Shown: positions 8,628 through 17,056, counted from the stretch's first letter. The stretch is 64,000 nucleotides of DNA from 20CM-2-55-15 sp964633285 (GCA_964633285.1 CAZWGA010000021.1:16356-80355), one strand, 5' to 3'. Notes: a model not told the origin generated them from the letters alone. Numbers and translations are program-made.

Positions 8628-9758
8628 TTAATCCGCGGCGGCTCCGCTCAACAATGGCTCCAGTTTAACGTTCTGGGGACCGTTCTCCGTACAAACCGCA
8701 AAGCTGGATCCGTTCGGGTTGTACATTGTGACACCGGCGTATTCGCCCTTCACATTCAGCACATAGAAATTCACGCCGAAGTTCGGGTTGCCGCGGCTGT
8801 TCAACAACCGCTTGGCCACGGTCTGCGATTTGATTCGTTTCAACGCAACCATGCCGGCATCCTTGGGACTCATTCCCTGCCGCATGGATTCAACAATCAG
8901 GAAAGACGCAAGACTCAGGAGATTGGCTTCGCCGCGTCCGGTGGAGCCGGCAGCTCCGACTTCGCCATCGACGTACAAACCCGCACCGAGAATGGGAGAA
9001 TCTCCCACGCGTCCGGGGATTTTCCACGCGAGGCCGCTTGTTGTTGTGGTGCCGCAGATCTCTCCTTTGGAGTTAACCCCGTTGCAATTGATGGTTCCAT
9101 AGACGTGATCGGGGTCGATCTTTCCTTCCGCAACCATTTCCTGCGCGACTTTCCATCCGAGAGCGGCGCGCTCCTTGAGCGGGATGTAGTGTTCAGGATC
9201 CGTCCGGCGCTTCCATTCCAGATACAGTTGGCGTGATTTCGGCGTATTGAGGTCTTCTTCGATTGTGAAACCCATGTCCCGCGCAAATTTCTGGGCGTCT
9301 TTACCCACGATGAGAACGTGGTCCGTTTCCTCCATCAACTTCTTTGCGACCAGTGATGGTGTCCGGACGCCTTCAAGACATGCAACGGAGCCTCCCATTT
9401 TTTTGGGACCGTGCATGACAGAGGAATCGAGCTGGACAACGCCTTCAGCATTCGGCAAGCCGCCATAACCCACGCTGGTGTCTTCCGGATCGAGTTCCAC
9501 AATGTTCACGCCTGCGATGCACGCGTCGAGAACATCCGAACCGGCTGTAATCATCTTGAAGGCTTTGGCCACACACGTCAGTCCCGCGCTATCCTTTGAC
9601 CGGTTGCCGTTCCCGGCAGACACAACGACCGGTTTCACTCCACGTGAAATCACCTGGGGTCCGGCGGCAATTCGTGTTGCGGAAGCGAGCATCCCCGCAC
9701 CGGTTCCCGCGGCCACAAACTCGCGGCGATTGAGTTTCTTTGAGATTGGTGTTTTCAT
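8628..9758 (-). CDS. Tat-exported N4-(beta-N-acetylglucosaminyl)-L-asparaginase family protein
   Basis: The 376-residue Ntn hydrolase begins with a twin-arginine signal (NRREFVAAGTGAGML), so it is probably exported folded. The catalytic core has the nucleophile Thr222 in YGTINC, followed by TTTTSGLAWKIPGRVGDSP and GAGLYVDGEVGAAGSTGRGE, the glycosylasparaginase signature. These enzymes self-cleave before the Thr and hydrolyse Asn-linked amides. The residue before the Thr is Gly, where the well-studied enzymes have Asp. The Met at 9758 is chosen because it opens the Tat signal; an upstream Met at 9776 is possible. It is divergent from the glutathione peroxidase gene by 30 nt. Confidence 0.88.
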   Translation of the reverse strand: MKTPISKKLNRREFVAAGTGAGMLASATRIAAGPQVISRGVKPVVVSAGNGNRSKDSAGLTCVAKAFKMITAGSDVLDACIAGVNIVELDPEDTSVGYGGLPNAEGVVQLDSSVMHGPKKMGGSVACLEGVRTPSLVAKKLMEETDHVLIVGKDAQKFARDMGFTIEEDLNTPKSRQLYLEWKRRTDPEHYIPLKERAALGWKVAQEMVAEGKIDPDHVYGTINCNGVNSKGEICGTTTTSGLAWKIPGRVGDSPILGAGLYVDGEVGAAGSTGRGEANLLSLASFLIVESMRQGMSPKDAGMVALKRIKSQTVAKRLLNSRGNPNFGVNFYVLNVKGEYAGVTMYNPNGSSFAVCTENGPQNVKLEPLLSGAAAD

Positions 9759-9788
9759 AATGCGACAGTTTCCCATGGGAGGCCGCAG

Positions 9789-10349
9789 ATGACGAAGCTT
9801 TTTAGCGCAGTCGTGCTGGCGCTTCTGGCCGGCGCACAAAACAAACCGGGAGGAATTACGAAAGTGCCCGCAGCATTGAATTTCACAATGGACAGTCTTA
9901 GCGGAAAGCCCATTGATCTTTCGAAGTATCAGGGGCGCGTTGTGCTGATGGTGAATGTCGCCAGCGAGTGCGGATTCACGCCTCAATACGCAGGGCTCGA
10001 AGAGCTGCATAAGAAATACGCAGCGAAAGGCCTCAGCATTCTCGGTTTCCCGGCGAATGATTTCGGAGCCCAGGAACCGGGAACGAATCGGGAGATTTCG
10101 GAATTCTGCACCAAAAACTATGGCGTCGAGTTCGATATGTTCTCGAAGATCGTGGTCCGCGGCTCCGGTCAGGCGCCGCTCTACAAGCTCCTGACGAGTC
10201 ATCCAAAATTTCCAGGCCAGGTCGACTGGAACTTTGAGAAGTTCCTTATCGGGCGCAACGGGGAAGTGATCGGCCGGTTCAAATCCGCGGTCGAACCCCT
10301 TTCCAGAGAAATGGTCGGTAGCATCGAAAACGCTCTCGCGGCGAAGTAG
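9789..10349 (+). CDS. Glutathione/thioredoxin peroxidase, exported form
   Basis: The 186-residue GPx-family protein has a hydrophobic N-terminus consistent with Sec export and the catalytic tetrad Cys61 (VASECGFT), Gln95, Trp147 and Asn148. It reduces peroxides with thiol donors. The position of the usual resolving cysteine (FPCNQF in many bacterial enzymes) is Ala89 here, although Cys107 is retained in EFCTKNYG, so the reduction cycle may use a different partner. The gene is divergent from the asparaginase gene and followed by a GC-rich hairpin at 10358-10380. The start is the first ATG after the divergent gap. Confidence 0.92.
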   Translation: MTKLFSAVVLALLAGAQNKPGGITKVPAALNFTMDSLSGKPIDLSKYQGRVVLMVNVASECGFTPQYAGLEELHKKYAAKGLSILGFPANDFGAQEPGTNREISEFCTKNYGVEFDMFSKIVVRGSGQAPLYKLLTSHPKFPGQVDWNFEKFLIGRNGEVIGRFKSAVEPLSREMVGSIENALAAK

Positions 10350-10357
10350 AAAGGGGC

Positions 10358-10380
10358 CCCGCGGGCGCTTTGCCCGCGGG
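10358..10380. terminator. GC-rich hairpin after the glutathione peroxidase gene
   Basis: CCCGCGGGC (10358-10366) and GCCCGCGGG (10372-10380) form a perfect 9-bp stem with a 5-nt loop, 9 nt after the stop codon. No T run follows, so termination could need a factor. Confidence 0.5.
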
Positions 10381-10563
10381 CAAAGCAGGTCAGACCCGAA
10401 AAGAATTCAACGAAAATTTACCTGTTCCTGACGGCATCGACCGGCGCAGCCGGTTCGATTGCCCGTTTCCTTTGTTTCCAACCTCCTGAGTGACAATCTT
10501 CAAGTCCCAAAGCACGTTTCTGGCACAGGAACTGCGTTTAAAGAATGATGAAAAGGAGGTTTT

Positions 10564-11121
10564 ATGTACGCGCGACTACCTCTTGTTTGCCTTTTGGGGC
10601 TCTCTACCCTGCTGCTTGTTTCCTGCAATCGGGGTTCGAGCGTCCAGGCGGCACGCGAAGATGAAGCCCCCGCGGCTACGCCGGCCGAGCAGGACTTCAT
10701 GATGAAAGCAACACGGGAGCACATTGCCGAAATCGATATGGCCGGTCTGGCGATGCGCAAAACGTTGAACAGCGATGTGAAGAGTTTCGCGATCATGATC
10801 CAAAACGATCACACCCGGGCCCTCGCTGATCTCACCGATCTGATGAAGGACAAGAATGTGCCGCAGCCGAAGACAGTCGCCGCTGATGTGAAGGTCGACA
10901 TTGAAAAAATGAATGCACTGACAGGGGCGGAGTTCGACCGGGAGTTCGTCAATACGATGGTGGCCGATCACGAAAAGATGCTTGAAATGGTTCGCGAACA
11001 GGCTTCGATAGCATTCGATAAGGATGTCCGCAGATATACTGGCGACCTCCTGCCGAAGCTCGAGAGCCATCTCGACAAGGCTCAGAAACTTCAAAGCAAG
11101 CTGTTCAGCGGCCGGTCATAG
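10564..11121 (+). CDS. DUF4142 family lipoprotein
   Basis: The 185-residue protein has a lipoprotein signal with lipobox LVSC (Cys21) and a four-helix DUF4142 domain over residues 40-180. The family's spaced acidic and His residues are visible, for example FAIMIQNDHTRALADL and MVADHEKMLEMV, which resemble ferritin-like metal-binding helices. The molecular role of DUF4142 proteins is not settled. An AAAGGAGGT Shine-Dalgarno sequence sits immediately before the ATG, one of the strongest in the window, so expression may be high. The gene has its own upstream gap of 214 nt in which only the hairpin at 10358 is recognisable. Confidence 0.9.
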   Translation: MYARLPLVCLLGLSTLLLVSCNRGSSVQAAREDEAPAATPAEQDFMMKATREHIAEIDMAGLAMRKTLNSDVKSFAIMIQNDHTRALADLTDLMKDKNVPQPKTVAADVKVDIEKMNALTGAEFDREFVNTMVADHEKMLEMVREQASIAFDKDVRRYTGDLLPKLESHLDKAQKLQSKLFSGRS

Positions 11122-11194
11122 CGCCGGGCGGCGCCCGCAGATTCTTCGGCCTGAAAAACGCAGGCGCCGCGCTCGTGTCGCCTGATGACGGCCG

Positions 11195-11374
11195 CTACAG
11201 TTGGTGTTTCCTCTTGGTGTGGCTTTGTGTCACTTTCGCGAAGCAATCGCGGTGGTAGTCCTTCCCGCGAAAAACAGTCCGCATGTCATATGGCGCAATT
11301 CGAATACAGCAATGAAAACACCATACGGGTTGTGGATGATATACAACAACGGCCTTCGTCTTCAGAGTCTTCAT
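11195..11374 (-). CDS. Small LIM-like or zinc-finger-like protein (59 residues)
   Basis: A 59-residue reading frame starts at 11374 with GAGGAGAG seven bases upstream. The protein contains CFHCC (Cys19, Cys22, Cys23), then IAPYDMRTVFRGKDYHRDC, giving a C-x2-C ... H-x2-C pattern typical of half a treble-clef or LIM-type zinc site. The C-terminus is basic. The good ribosome-binding site and the conserved-looking Cys/His spacing support it as a real gene. No family is assigned. It lies downstream of the lipoprotein gene at 11489 on the same strand, so they may be cotranscribed. Confidence 0.62.
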   Translation of the reverse strand: MKTLKTKAVVVYHPQPVWCFHCCIRIAPYDMRTVFRGKDYHRDCFAKVTQSHTKRKHQL

Positions 11375-11488
11375 GAACGAACTCTCCTCGGTCCGAAATT
11401 CAAAGTGTGTGGAGATGATGAAAGAGGATCCGGTCAGGACAGGTCTCTGTCCAGCAACAGTGGGATATTCACGAAAAAAAGCAGGAAA

Positions 11489-11902
11489 CTACTTCGGCAC
11501 GGCCGGGCTTGATGCCGTTGCTTCTTTTCCTTGCTCGGAGTGGATCTCGCCGGACTGGTCCGAAAAGAAGTACCGGGCTGTCGTGACCGCCGATGTAGGC
11601 GTCGCGACGAGCGAATATGTTTGCGCATCCGCCGCTGGACGCAGCTTGAATTCGTATCCCGCCTGAGACGACGGTTCCGCGTTCAACAAGCGGGTTTCGA
11701 CGAGCTCCTCAAACGTCAAGGCATAACGCCGATTCTTTTTGAAGTGGATCGACTGCGCTTCATTCGTCTTTGCCATGATCTCCAGCGCGGCTTTTTCGTC
11801 GGGCGCCTTCGTTTCTTTTACCGTTGTTTGTTGTGGCGCGGGCGCTTCGCCGCCGCACGCGGAAAGGAAGAGAACAAGAATCAATGAGGGAAAGATTTTC
11901 AC
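11489..11902 (-). CDS. Small lipoprotein of unknown function
   Basis: The 137-residue protein has a signal peptide with lipobox LSAC (Cys16), a low-complexity Pro/Thr linker, and a globular C-terminal part (residues 40-125). That part includes AQSIHFKKNRRYALTFEELVE and a Tyr-containing strand region, and is reminiscent of the globular domain of pilin-like proteins without the N-terminal pilin helix. No enzyme motif is visible. The start is the Met that opens the signal peptide. The 180-nt gap to the divergent TetR gene holds two palindromes. Confidence 0.7.
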   Translation of the reverse strand: MKIFPSLILVLFLSACGGEAPAPQQTTVKETKAPDEKAALEIMAKTNEAQSIHFKKNRRYALTFEELVETRLLNAEPSSQAGYEFKLRPAADAQTYSLVATPTSAVTTARYFFSDQSGEIHSEQGKEATASSPAVPK

Positions 11903-11958
11903 GGGCCGGGATTATACCTTGCCTTCCGGAGGGAAAAGGCTCAGGTAATTTGAGAGTG

Positions 11959-12003
11959 GAGATCCCAATATTTGAGATTTGAGATCTCAAATATGGGGTT
12001 CTC
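11959..12003. repeat. 19-bp inverted repeat in the lipoprotein/TetR divergent gap
   Basis: The left arm (11959-11977) and right arm (11985-12003) match at 17 of 19 positions when folded, with a 7-nt loop. Inside is a perfect 14-bp palindrome, TTTGAGATCTCAAA. The AT-rich arms could act as a regulator site, a cruciform or a dispersed repeat. It is separate from the TetR operator 47 nt downstream. Confidence 0.65.
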
Positions 12004-12049
12004 CAATCTCAAATAAACTGACCATTGACTTCATTACCGCCGCAGGGTT

Positions 12050-12073
12050 AACCTACCGATCGGTCGGTAGGTT
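12050..12073. promoter_or_regulatory. Likely TetR-family operator
   Basis: AACCTACCGA (12050-12059) and TCGGTAGGTT (12064-12073) are perfect inverted arms separated by TCGG. The site ends eight bases before the TetR ATG. TetR-family dimers bind such palindromes and often repress themselves, so this is probably an autoregulatory operator. Its closeness to the start codon also suggests a very short leader. Confidence 0.75.
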
Positions 12074-12081
12074 GGATCATC

Positions 12082-12729
12082 ATGCGGGAAAGACGGCAAA
12101 AACGGAACAACGGCAATGGCGATTTCACCCGCAATCGGGTTTTTGAAGTTGCCGCCGAAGTATTTCATCGCAAGGGTTATGACAACACTTCGATGAGCGA
12201 TGTGGCGAACGCCGCCGGACTCACAAAAGCGGGACTCTATCATCACATTTCAAGCAAAGAGAGCCTGCTCTATACGGTCCTCGATTATGGCCTGGATCTT
12301 ACCGAATCTTATGTTGTGAAGCCTCTTCAGCAGATCACCGATCCTCTGGAACGTTTGAGGACGATGATCGACCTTCATCTTCGTCTCGTCCTCGAGGAAC
12401 GCAACCTTGAAGTCACCGGCCTGCTTCATGAATGCAAGACGTTATCAGCCGCCGACCGCGCGCGCATCGACCGGCGCAAAAAGGAATATGTGCGAATGGC
12501 TGCCAAACTGATTTCTGATGTGCTGAAGAAGTATCAGGTGAAGGATGTGAATCCGAAGCTGGCGGCGTTTGCATTGCTCGGAATGTTGAACTGGACCTAT
12601 CAGTGGTACAAGGCATCGGGATCCAACTCGCGGGAAGAAATTGTCACGAATTTTCAGCAGATTTTCTTACAGGGAATCCTGGGAACTGCGTGGGTGGAGC
12701 GGCATGCGGTCAAGGCTGCGGCTCATTGA
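12082..12729 (+). CDS. TetR/AcrR family transcriptional regulator
   Basis: The 215-residue protein has an N-terminal TetR helix-turn-helix (residues 15-65: FEVAAEVFHRKGYDNTSMSD, then LTKAGLYHHISSKESL). The helical C-terminal ligand domain (70-205) resembles the group that includes regulators of fatty-acid and sterol catabolism. The palindrome just upstream is the likely self-operator. The leucine genes follow after 47 nt on the same strand, but leuA has its own spacing and no copy of the operator was seen elsewhere in the window. Targets beyond itself cannot be named. Confidence 0.93.
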   Translation: MRERRQKRNNGNGDFTRNRVFEVAAEVFHRKGYDNTSMSDVANAAGLTKAGLYHHISSKESLLYTVLDYGLDLTESYVVKPLQQITDPLERLRTMIDLHLRLVLEERNLEVTGLLHECKTLSAADRARIDRRKKEYVRMAAKLISDVLKKYQVKDVNPKLAAFALLGMLNWTYQWYKASGSNSREEIVTNFQQIFLQGILGTAWVERHAVKAAAH

Positions 12730-12776
12730 CGACGAAGAAAAGTGGCTGATTCTTTGCTCGAAACAGAGGAGACAAA

Positions 12777-13940
12777 ATGGACAGAATCGCAATATTCGAC
12801 ACCACATTAAGAGACGGAGAACAGGCTCCCGGCTTCAGCATGAATGTTGACGAGAAGCTGAAGCTTGCGCGCCAGCTCGAACGGCTTCAGGTCGACATCA
12901 TTGAGGCGGGATTCCCAATTGCGTCCGAAGGTGATTTTGAGGCCGTGAAGAAGATCTCGGCCGAGATTCGAAGCACGACCATCGCGGGCCTCGCGCGCGC
13001 TGTGCCCGTCGACATCGATCGGTGCTGGCAGGCGCTGGAAGGCGCGGCCCGCCCGCGAATTCACACGTTCCTCGCAACGAGCGATATTCACCTGAAGTAC
13101 AAACTCAACAAGAGTCGCGGCGAAGCTCTCGACCTCGCAGTCAAAGCCGTCGAGCGGGCGCGGAAACTGTGCGATGAAGTCGAATTCTCAGCGGAAGATG
13201 CCGGCCGAACGGAGATCAATTATCTGTGCACCGTGTTTGACGCGGTAATTGATGCGGGCGCGACCATTGTGAATGTTCCCGACACCGTGGGTTATCAGAC
13301 GCCGGCCGAATACGGCCAGTTGATTCGCACCTTGCGCGAGCGGTTGAAGAATGCCGAACGCATTACGATCAGCACGCATTGCCATGACGACCTCGGGCTT
13401 GCCGTCGCCAACAGCCTTGCGGCGATCGAGAACGGGGCGCGCCAGGTGGAATGCGCATTGAACGGTATCGGTGAGCGCGCGGGCAATGCGGCGCTGGAAG
13501 AGATTGTGATGGCGCTCGATACCCGCAAACGCTATTACAACGTGACAACCGGGGTGAAGACCGAAGAGCTCTATCGATCGAGCCAGATGTTGTGTCAGTT
13601 GACAGGCAAGGAGGTACAGGTCAACAAAGCCATCGTCGGCGCGAACGCTTTCGCTCATGAAGCGGGAATTCATCAGGACGGCATGCTGAAGAATGCCGTC
13701 ACGTACGAAATCATGTCGCCCGATCGAGTGGGCGTGCCGCGCAGCGAGATCGTCCTTGGAAAACATTCCGGGCGTCACGCTCTTGAAGCGCGCTATCGCG
13801 AGCTCGGTTACACGTTGACGCGCGAAGAGCTTGAAAAGTCATACGTGAAATTTCTCGAAGTTGCCGACCGAAAAAAGAAAGTCGACGATCAGGATTTAAT
13901 TTCAATACATGAAAGCTCTCATAGCGTGGCTGCCGGGTGA
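12777..13940 (+). CDS. leuA: 2-isopropylmalate synthase, catalytic part only
   Basis: The 387-residue enzyme condenses acetyl-CoA with 2-oxoisovalerate, the first committed step to leucine. The HMGL-like barrel is complete: FDTTLRDGEQAPG at the N-terminus with metal and substrate residues, STHCHDDLGLAVANS in the middle, and HEAGIHQDGMLK plus LGKHSGRHAL at the C-terminal subdomain. Canonical LeuA is about 500-560 residues and ends in a leucine-binding LeuA dimer domain. Here the protein stops just after FLEVADRKKKVDDQDL, where that domain would begin, and the last 32 nt overlap leuB. Isopropylmalate function is supported by the adjacent leuBCD genes. Confidence 0.93.
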   Translation: MDRIAIFDTTLRDGEQAPGFSMNVDEKLKLARQLERLQVDIIEAGFPIASEGDFEAVKKISAEIRSTTIAGLARAVPVDIDRCWQALEGAARPRIHTFLATSDIHLKYKLNKSRGEALDLAVKAVERARKLCDEVEFSAEDAGRTEINYLCTVFDAVIDAGATIVNVPDTVGYQTPAEYGQLIRTLRERLKNAERITISTHCHDDLGLAVANSLAAIENGARQVECALNGIGERAGNAALEEIVMALDTRKRYYNVTTGVKTEELYRSSQMLCQLTGKEVQVNKAIVGANAFAHEAGIHQDGMLKNAVTYEIMSPDRVGVPRSEIVLGKHSGRHALEARYRELGYTLTREELEKSYVKFLEVADRKKKVDDQDLISIHESSHSVAAG

Positions 13941-15000
13941 TGGGGTCGGCCCGGAGGTGCTGCGCGAAGCCCGCCGGGTCCTCGAAGTCATCGGCGGCGA
14001 GCACAATCACGAATTCGAATTCGCGGAGGCCGACATCGGCGGCGTCGCGATCGAACGTCACGGTGAGCCGCTCCCTCCAGCCACTCAAGACATTTGCCTG
14101 AAAGCAAACGCCGTTTTTCTCGGCTCCGTCGGCGATCCGAGATACGATCACTTGCCGCCGGGCAAGAAATGTGAAAACGGCCTGCTCGATTTGCGCAAAC
14201 TGCTCGGCAACTACGCAAACCTGCGGCCGGTGACGGTTTTCGAGGCGCTGGTCGACAGCTCTCCGCTCCGGCGCGATACGGTTCGAGGGGTGGATCTCGT
14301 CATTGTCCGCGAACTTCTCGGTGGAATTTATTTCGGATCTCCCCGCGGAATCGAAGACGGTCACGCATTCAATACCGAGATCTACAGCCGCGACGAAGTG
14401 AGGCGCATCGCGAAGGTTGCCTTCAAGCTGGCGCGCCATCGCCGCCGCCGCGTGACTTCGGTGGATAAGGCAAATGTGCTCGAAGCTTCCGTCTTGTGGC
14501 GTGAAACCTGCACCGAAGTGGCGAAGCAGTTCTCGGATGTCGCATTTCAGAACATGTATGTCGATAACTGCGCCATGCAGCTCATCGCCAAGCCGGCGCA
14601 ATTCGATGTGATTCTGACGAACAACATGTTCGGCGATATTTTGAGCGACGAAGCATCGATGCTTGCGGGAAGTCTCGGACTGCTGCCCTCGGCGAGCATC
14701 GGCGGCAAGGTTGGATTGTTCGAACCGGTCCACGGCTCGGCGCCGGACATCGCGGGAAAGGGAATTGCAAATCCGCTGGGCGCGATCTCATCGGTTGCGA
14801 TGCTGCTTGAACACTCGCTCGAACTTCCGCGCGAAGCCACGAAACTCGAACGCGCCATCGTGAAAGTATTGAGCCGGGGATACCGGACTCCGGATCTGAA
14901 GAGCCGCACCGGCCGCGAGAAGCACAAAGAACGAATCGTTTCCACGAAGGAAATGGGCGAGCTGATCTGCGATTACATCCGAATGCCCGACGCAACATGA
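13909..15000 (+). CDS. leuB: 3-isopropylmalate dehydrogenase
   Basis: The 363-residue NAD-dependent decarboxylating dehydrogenase has the expected GDGVGPEV start, the substrate loop around LLDLRKLLGNYANLRP, VRELLGGIYFG, DKANVL, and the NAD-site segment EPVHGSAPDIAGKGIANP. It converts 3-isopropylmalate to 2-oxoisocaproate. The ATG lies inside the last codons of leuA, a 32-nt overlap in a different frame, so the two are probably translationally coupled. Length is normal for the family. Confidence 0.96.
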   Translation: MKALIAWLPGDGVGPEVLREARRVLEVIGGEHNHEFEFAEADIGGVAIERHGEPLPPATQDICLKANAVFLGSVGDPRYDHLPPGKKCENGLLDLRKLLGNYANLRPVTVFEALVDSSPLRRDTVRGVDLVIVRELLGGIYFGSPRGIEDGHAFNTEIYSRDEVRRIAKVAFKLARHRRRRVTSVDKANVLEASVLWRETCTEVAKQFSDVAFQNMYVDNCAMQLIAKPAQFDVILTNNMFGDILSDEASMLAGSLGLLPSASIGGKVGLFEPVHGSAPDIAGKGIANPLGAISSVAMLLEHSLELPREATKLERAIVKVLSRGYRTPDLKSRTGREKHKERIVSTKEMGELICDYIRMPDAT

Positions 15001-15041
15001 TTAAGCCTGGTGTCCCTTGTTTTTTTCCTGAGTAACAATTT

Positions 15042-16430
15042 ATGAAGACGCTATATGACAAGATCTGGGATGCGCATATTGTCGCGCCCGAAACCGATGC
15101 TCCTGCGATTCTCTACATCGACATCCACCTGATTCACGAAGTCACAACGCCCCAGGCCTTCACAGGATTGAAAAAGCGCGGCCTTAAGGTTCGCCGGCCC
15201 GACAAGACATTCGGGACAATGGACCATTCGATCCCGACGTCCAGCCGCTCCCTCGCCGGTTTCGACGAAATGGCCGCGAATCAGGTTCGCACCCTGGCGG
15301 CGAACTGCGAGGAATTCGGAATTCCTCTGTTCGACCTGAACAGCCCGAAGCAAGGCATTGTTCATGTGATCGGTCCGGAACTGGGTCTGACTCAGCCCGG
15401 ACGGACTCTGGTATGCGGCGATAGTCATACGTCCACGCACGGCGCATTTGGCGCGCTGGCGCATGGAATCGGAACGAGCGAAGTGGAAATGGTTCTGGCG
15501 ACGCAATGTTTGCTGCAGCGCAAATCGAAGAACTTCAAAGTGAATTTTGACGGCAGGCTTCAGCCGGGAGTCACAGCCAAGGACATGATTCTGGCGCTCA
15601 TCGGAAAAGCAGGAACCGACGGTGGAACCGGATCCGTTTTCGAATTCATGGGCAGCGCCATTCGCGCGCTGGACATGGACGCGCGCATGACGATTTGCAA
15701 TATGTCGATCGAAGGCGGCGCCCGCGCCGGATTGATTGGTCCTGACGATACAACCTTTCAGTATCTGGCGGGACGCGAGTTCGCTCCGAAGGCAGGCGCG
15801 TGGGACGACGCCCTCGCGCGCTGGAAAAAGCTTCCAAGCGACGACGGCGCGCACTTCGATAAAACTGTGACGATCGACGTATCCGCGCTCGAGCCGATGA
15901 TCACCTACGGCACGAATCCGGGGATGAGTATTCCGATTAACGGCCGGGTTCCGGCGCCTGCAAACGCGGCGGACGCCGCGGCATTGAAGTACATGGCGCT
16001 CGAACCGGGACAGGCTTTGGTGGGCCAGCCCATCGATGTTGTTTTCATCGGGAGCTGCACGAACAGCCGTCTTTCGGATCTCCGCAATGCGGCCAGGGTA
16101 TTCCGCGGACGCAAAGTAAGCGCGGGCGTGCGCGCTCTCGTCGTTCCCGGTTCGTATGAGGTGAAGCGGCTTGCGGAAGCCGAAGGCCTCGATCGCATTT
16201 TCAAGGAGGCCGGTGCTGAATGGCGCGAGGCCGGCTGCAGCATGTGCATTGCGATGAACGGCGATGCGGTGCCGTCCGGCAAAATCGCCGTCAGTACGAG
16301 CAATCGAAACTTCGAAGGCCGGCAGGGAAAAGGTTCTCGAACATTGCTCGCTTCGCCGCTCACTGCGGCTGCGAGCGCTGTTGAAGGCCGTGTTGCGGAC
16401 CCCCGGCGATATTCAGAAGGAGCTGCATGA
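15042..16430 (+). CDS. leuC: 3-isopropylmalate dehydratase large subunit
   Basis: The 462-residue subunit belongs to the aconitase family and binds a 4Fe-4S cluster. Cluster cysteines are visible in FIGSCTNSRLSD and in the pair EAGCSMCIAMNGD. Early motifs DIHLIHEVTTPQAF and VCGDSHTSTHGAFGALAHGIG are typical. With LeuD it isomerises 2-isopropylmalate to 3-isopropylmalate. The gene follows leuB after 41 nt and its stop overlaps the ATG of leuD by 4 nt. Confidence 0.97.
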   Translation: MKTLYDKIWDAHIVAPETDAPAILYIDIHLIHEVTTPQAFTGLKKRGLKVRRPDKTFGTMDHSIPTSSRSLAGFDEMAANQVRTLAANCEEFGIPLFDLNSPKQGIVHVIGPELGLTQPGRTLVCGDSHTSTHGAFGALAHGIGTSEVEMVLATQCLLQRKSKNFKVNFDGRLQPGVTAKDMILALIGKAGTDGGTGSVFEFMGSAIRALDMDARMTICNMSIEGGARAGLIGPDDTTFQYLAGREFAPKAGAWDDALARWKKLPSDDGAHFDKTVTIDVSALEPMITYGTNPGMSIPINGRVPAPANAADAAALKYMALEPGQALVGQPIDVVFIGSCTNSRLSDLRNAARVFRGRKVSAGVRALVVPGSYEVKRLAEAEGLDRIFKEAGAEWREAGCSMCIAMNGDAVPSGKIAVSTSNRNFEGRQGKGSRTLLASPLTAAASAVEGRVADPRRYSEGAA

Positions 16431-16948
16431 AGATTTCATCTCGAGTCGTCGTCGTCCCGCGTGAAAACATCGATACGGATCAGATCATTCCGGCGCGATT
16501 TCTGAAAGTCACGGACAAGGCCGGACTCGGCGAACATCTGTTTGCCGATCGTCCGGAATTCCGCGAGCTCGTTACCGGAGGTTCCGGGGTTCTTGTAGCG
16601 GGCAACAATTTCGGTTGCGGCAGCTCACGCGAACACGCGCCTTGGGCGCTTGTGGATTTTGGTTTCAGGGCCGTCATCTCGACGAGTTTCGCGGATATCT
16701 TCAAGCAGAATTCTCTGAAGAATGGATTGCTGCCCATTGTTGTCGATGCCGCCACGCATGCGCTGCTTCGTCCGGGCACATCGGTGGCTATCGATCTCGC
16801 CACGCAGACTCTGTCGATCGAAAACGGTCCCACAGTGACGTTTCCGATCGATTCGTTTTCTAAGACGTGCATCCTTGAAGGTCTTGATGAGATCGGCTAC
16901 ATCCTGAAACATCAAACGGCGATTTCCGCATTCGAGAGCCGCTCGTAA
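16427..16948 (+). CDS. leuD: 3-isopropylmalate dehydratase small subunit
   Basis: The 173-residue swivel-domain subunit shows NIDTDQIIPARFL near the N-terminus and NNFGCGSSREHAPWAL, the substrate-contacting signature of the aconitase small subunit. It forms the active isomerase with LeuC. The ATG overlaps the leuC stop (ATGA), fitting translation from one message. The family is usually 165-205 residues, so it is complete. The tRNA-Lys gene follows after 35 nt. Confidence 0.97.
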   Translation: MKISSRVVVVPRENIDTDQIIPARFLKVTDKAGLGEHLFADRPEFRELVTGGSGVLVAGNNFGCGSSREHAPWALVDFGFRAVISTSFADIFKQNSLKNGLLPIVVDAATHALLRPGTSVAIDLATQTLSIENGPTVTFPIDSFSKTCILEGLDEIGYILKHQTAISAFESRS

Positions 16949-16983
16949 CTCATTTCCTTCCCATGTTATTCTTTCCGGTTGTC

Positions 16984-17056
16984 GGGCCGTTAGCTCAGGT
17001 GGTAGAGCATCTGCCTTTTAAGCAGGGGGTCGCTGGTTCGAATCCAGCACGGCTCA
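16984..17056 (+). tRNA. tRNA-Lys (anticodon TTT)
   Basis: The 73-nt gene folds as a full cloverleaf. The acceptor stem GGGCCGT pairs with ACGGCTC (one G-T pair), with discriminator A. The D stem is GCTC/GAGC, the anticodon loop CTTTTAA carries anticodon TTT at 17017-17019, and the T arm is GCTGG/CCAGC around TTCGAAT. CCA is not encoded. It follows leuD closely, but transcription could be independent. Confidence 0.97.
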
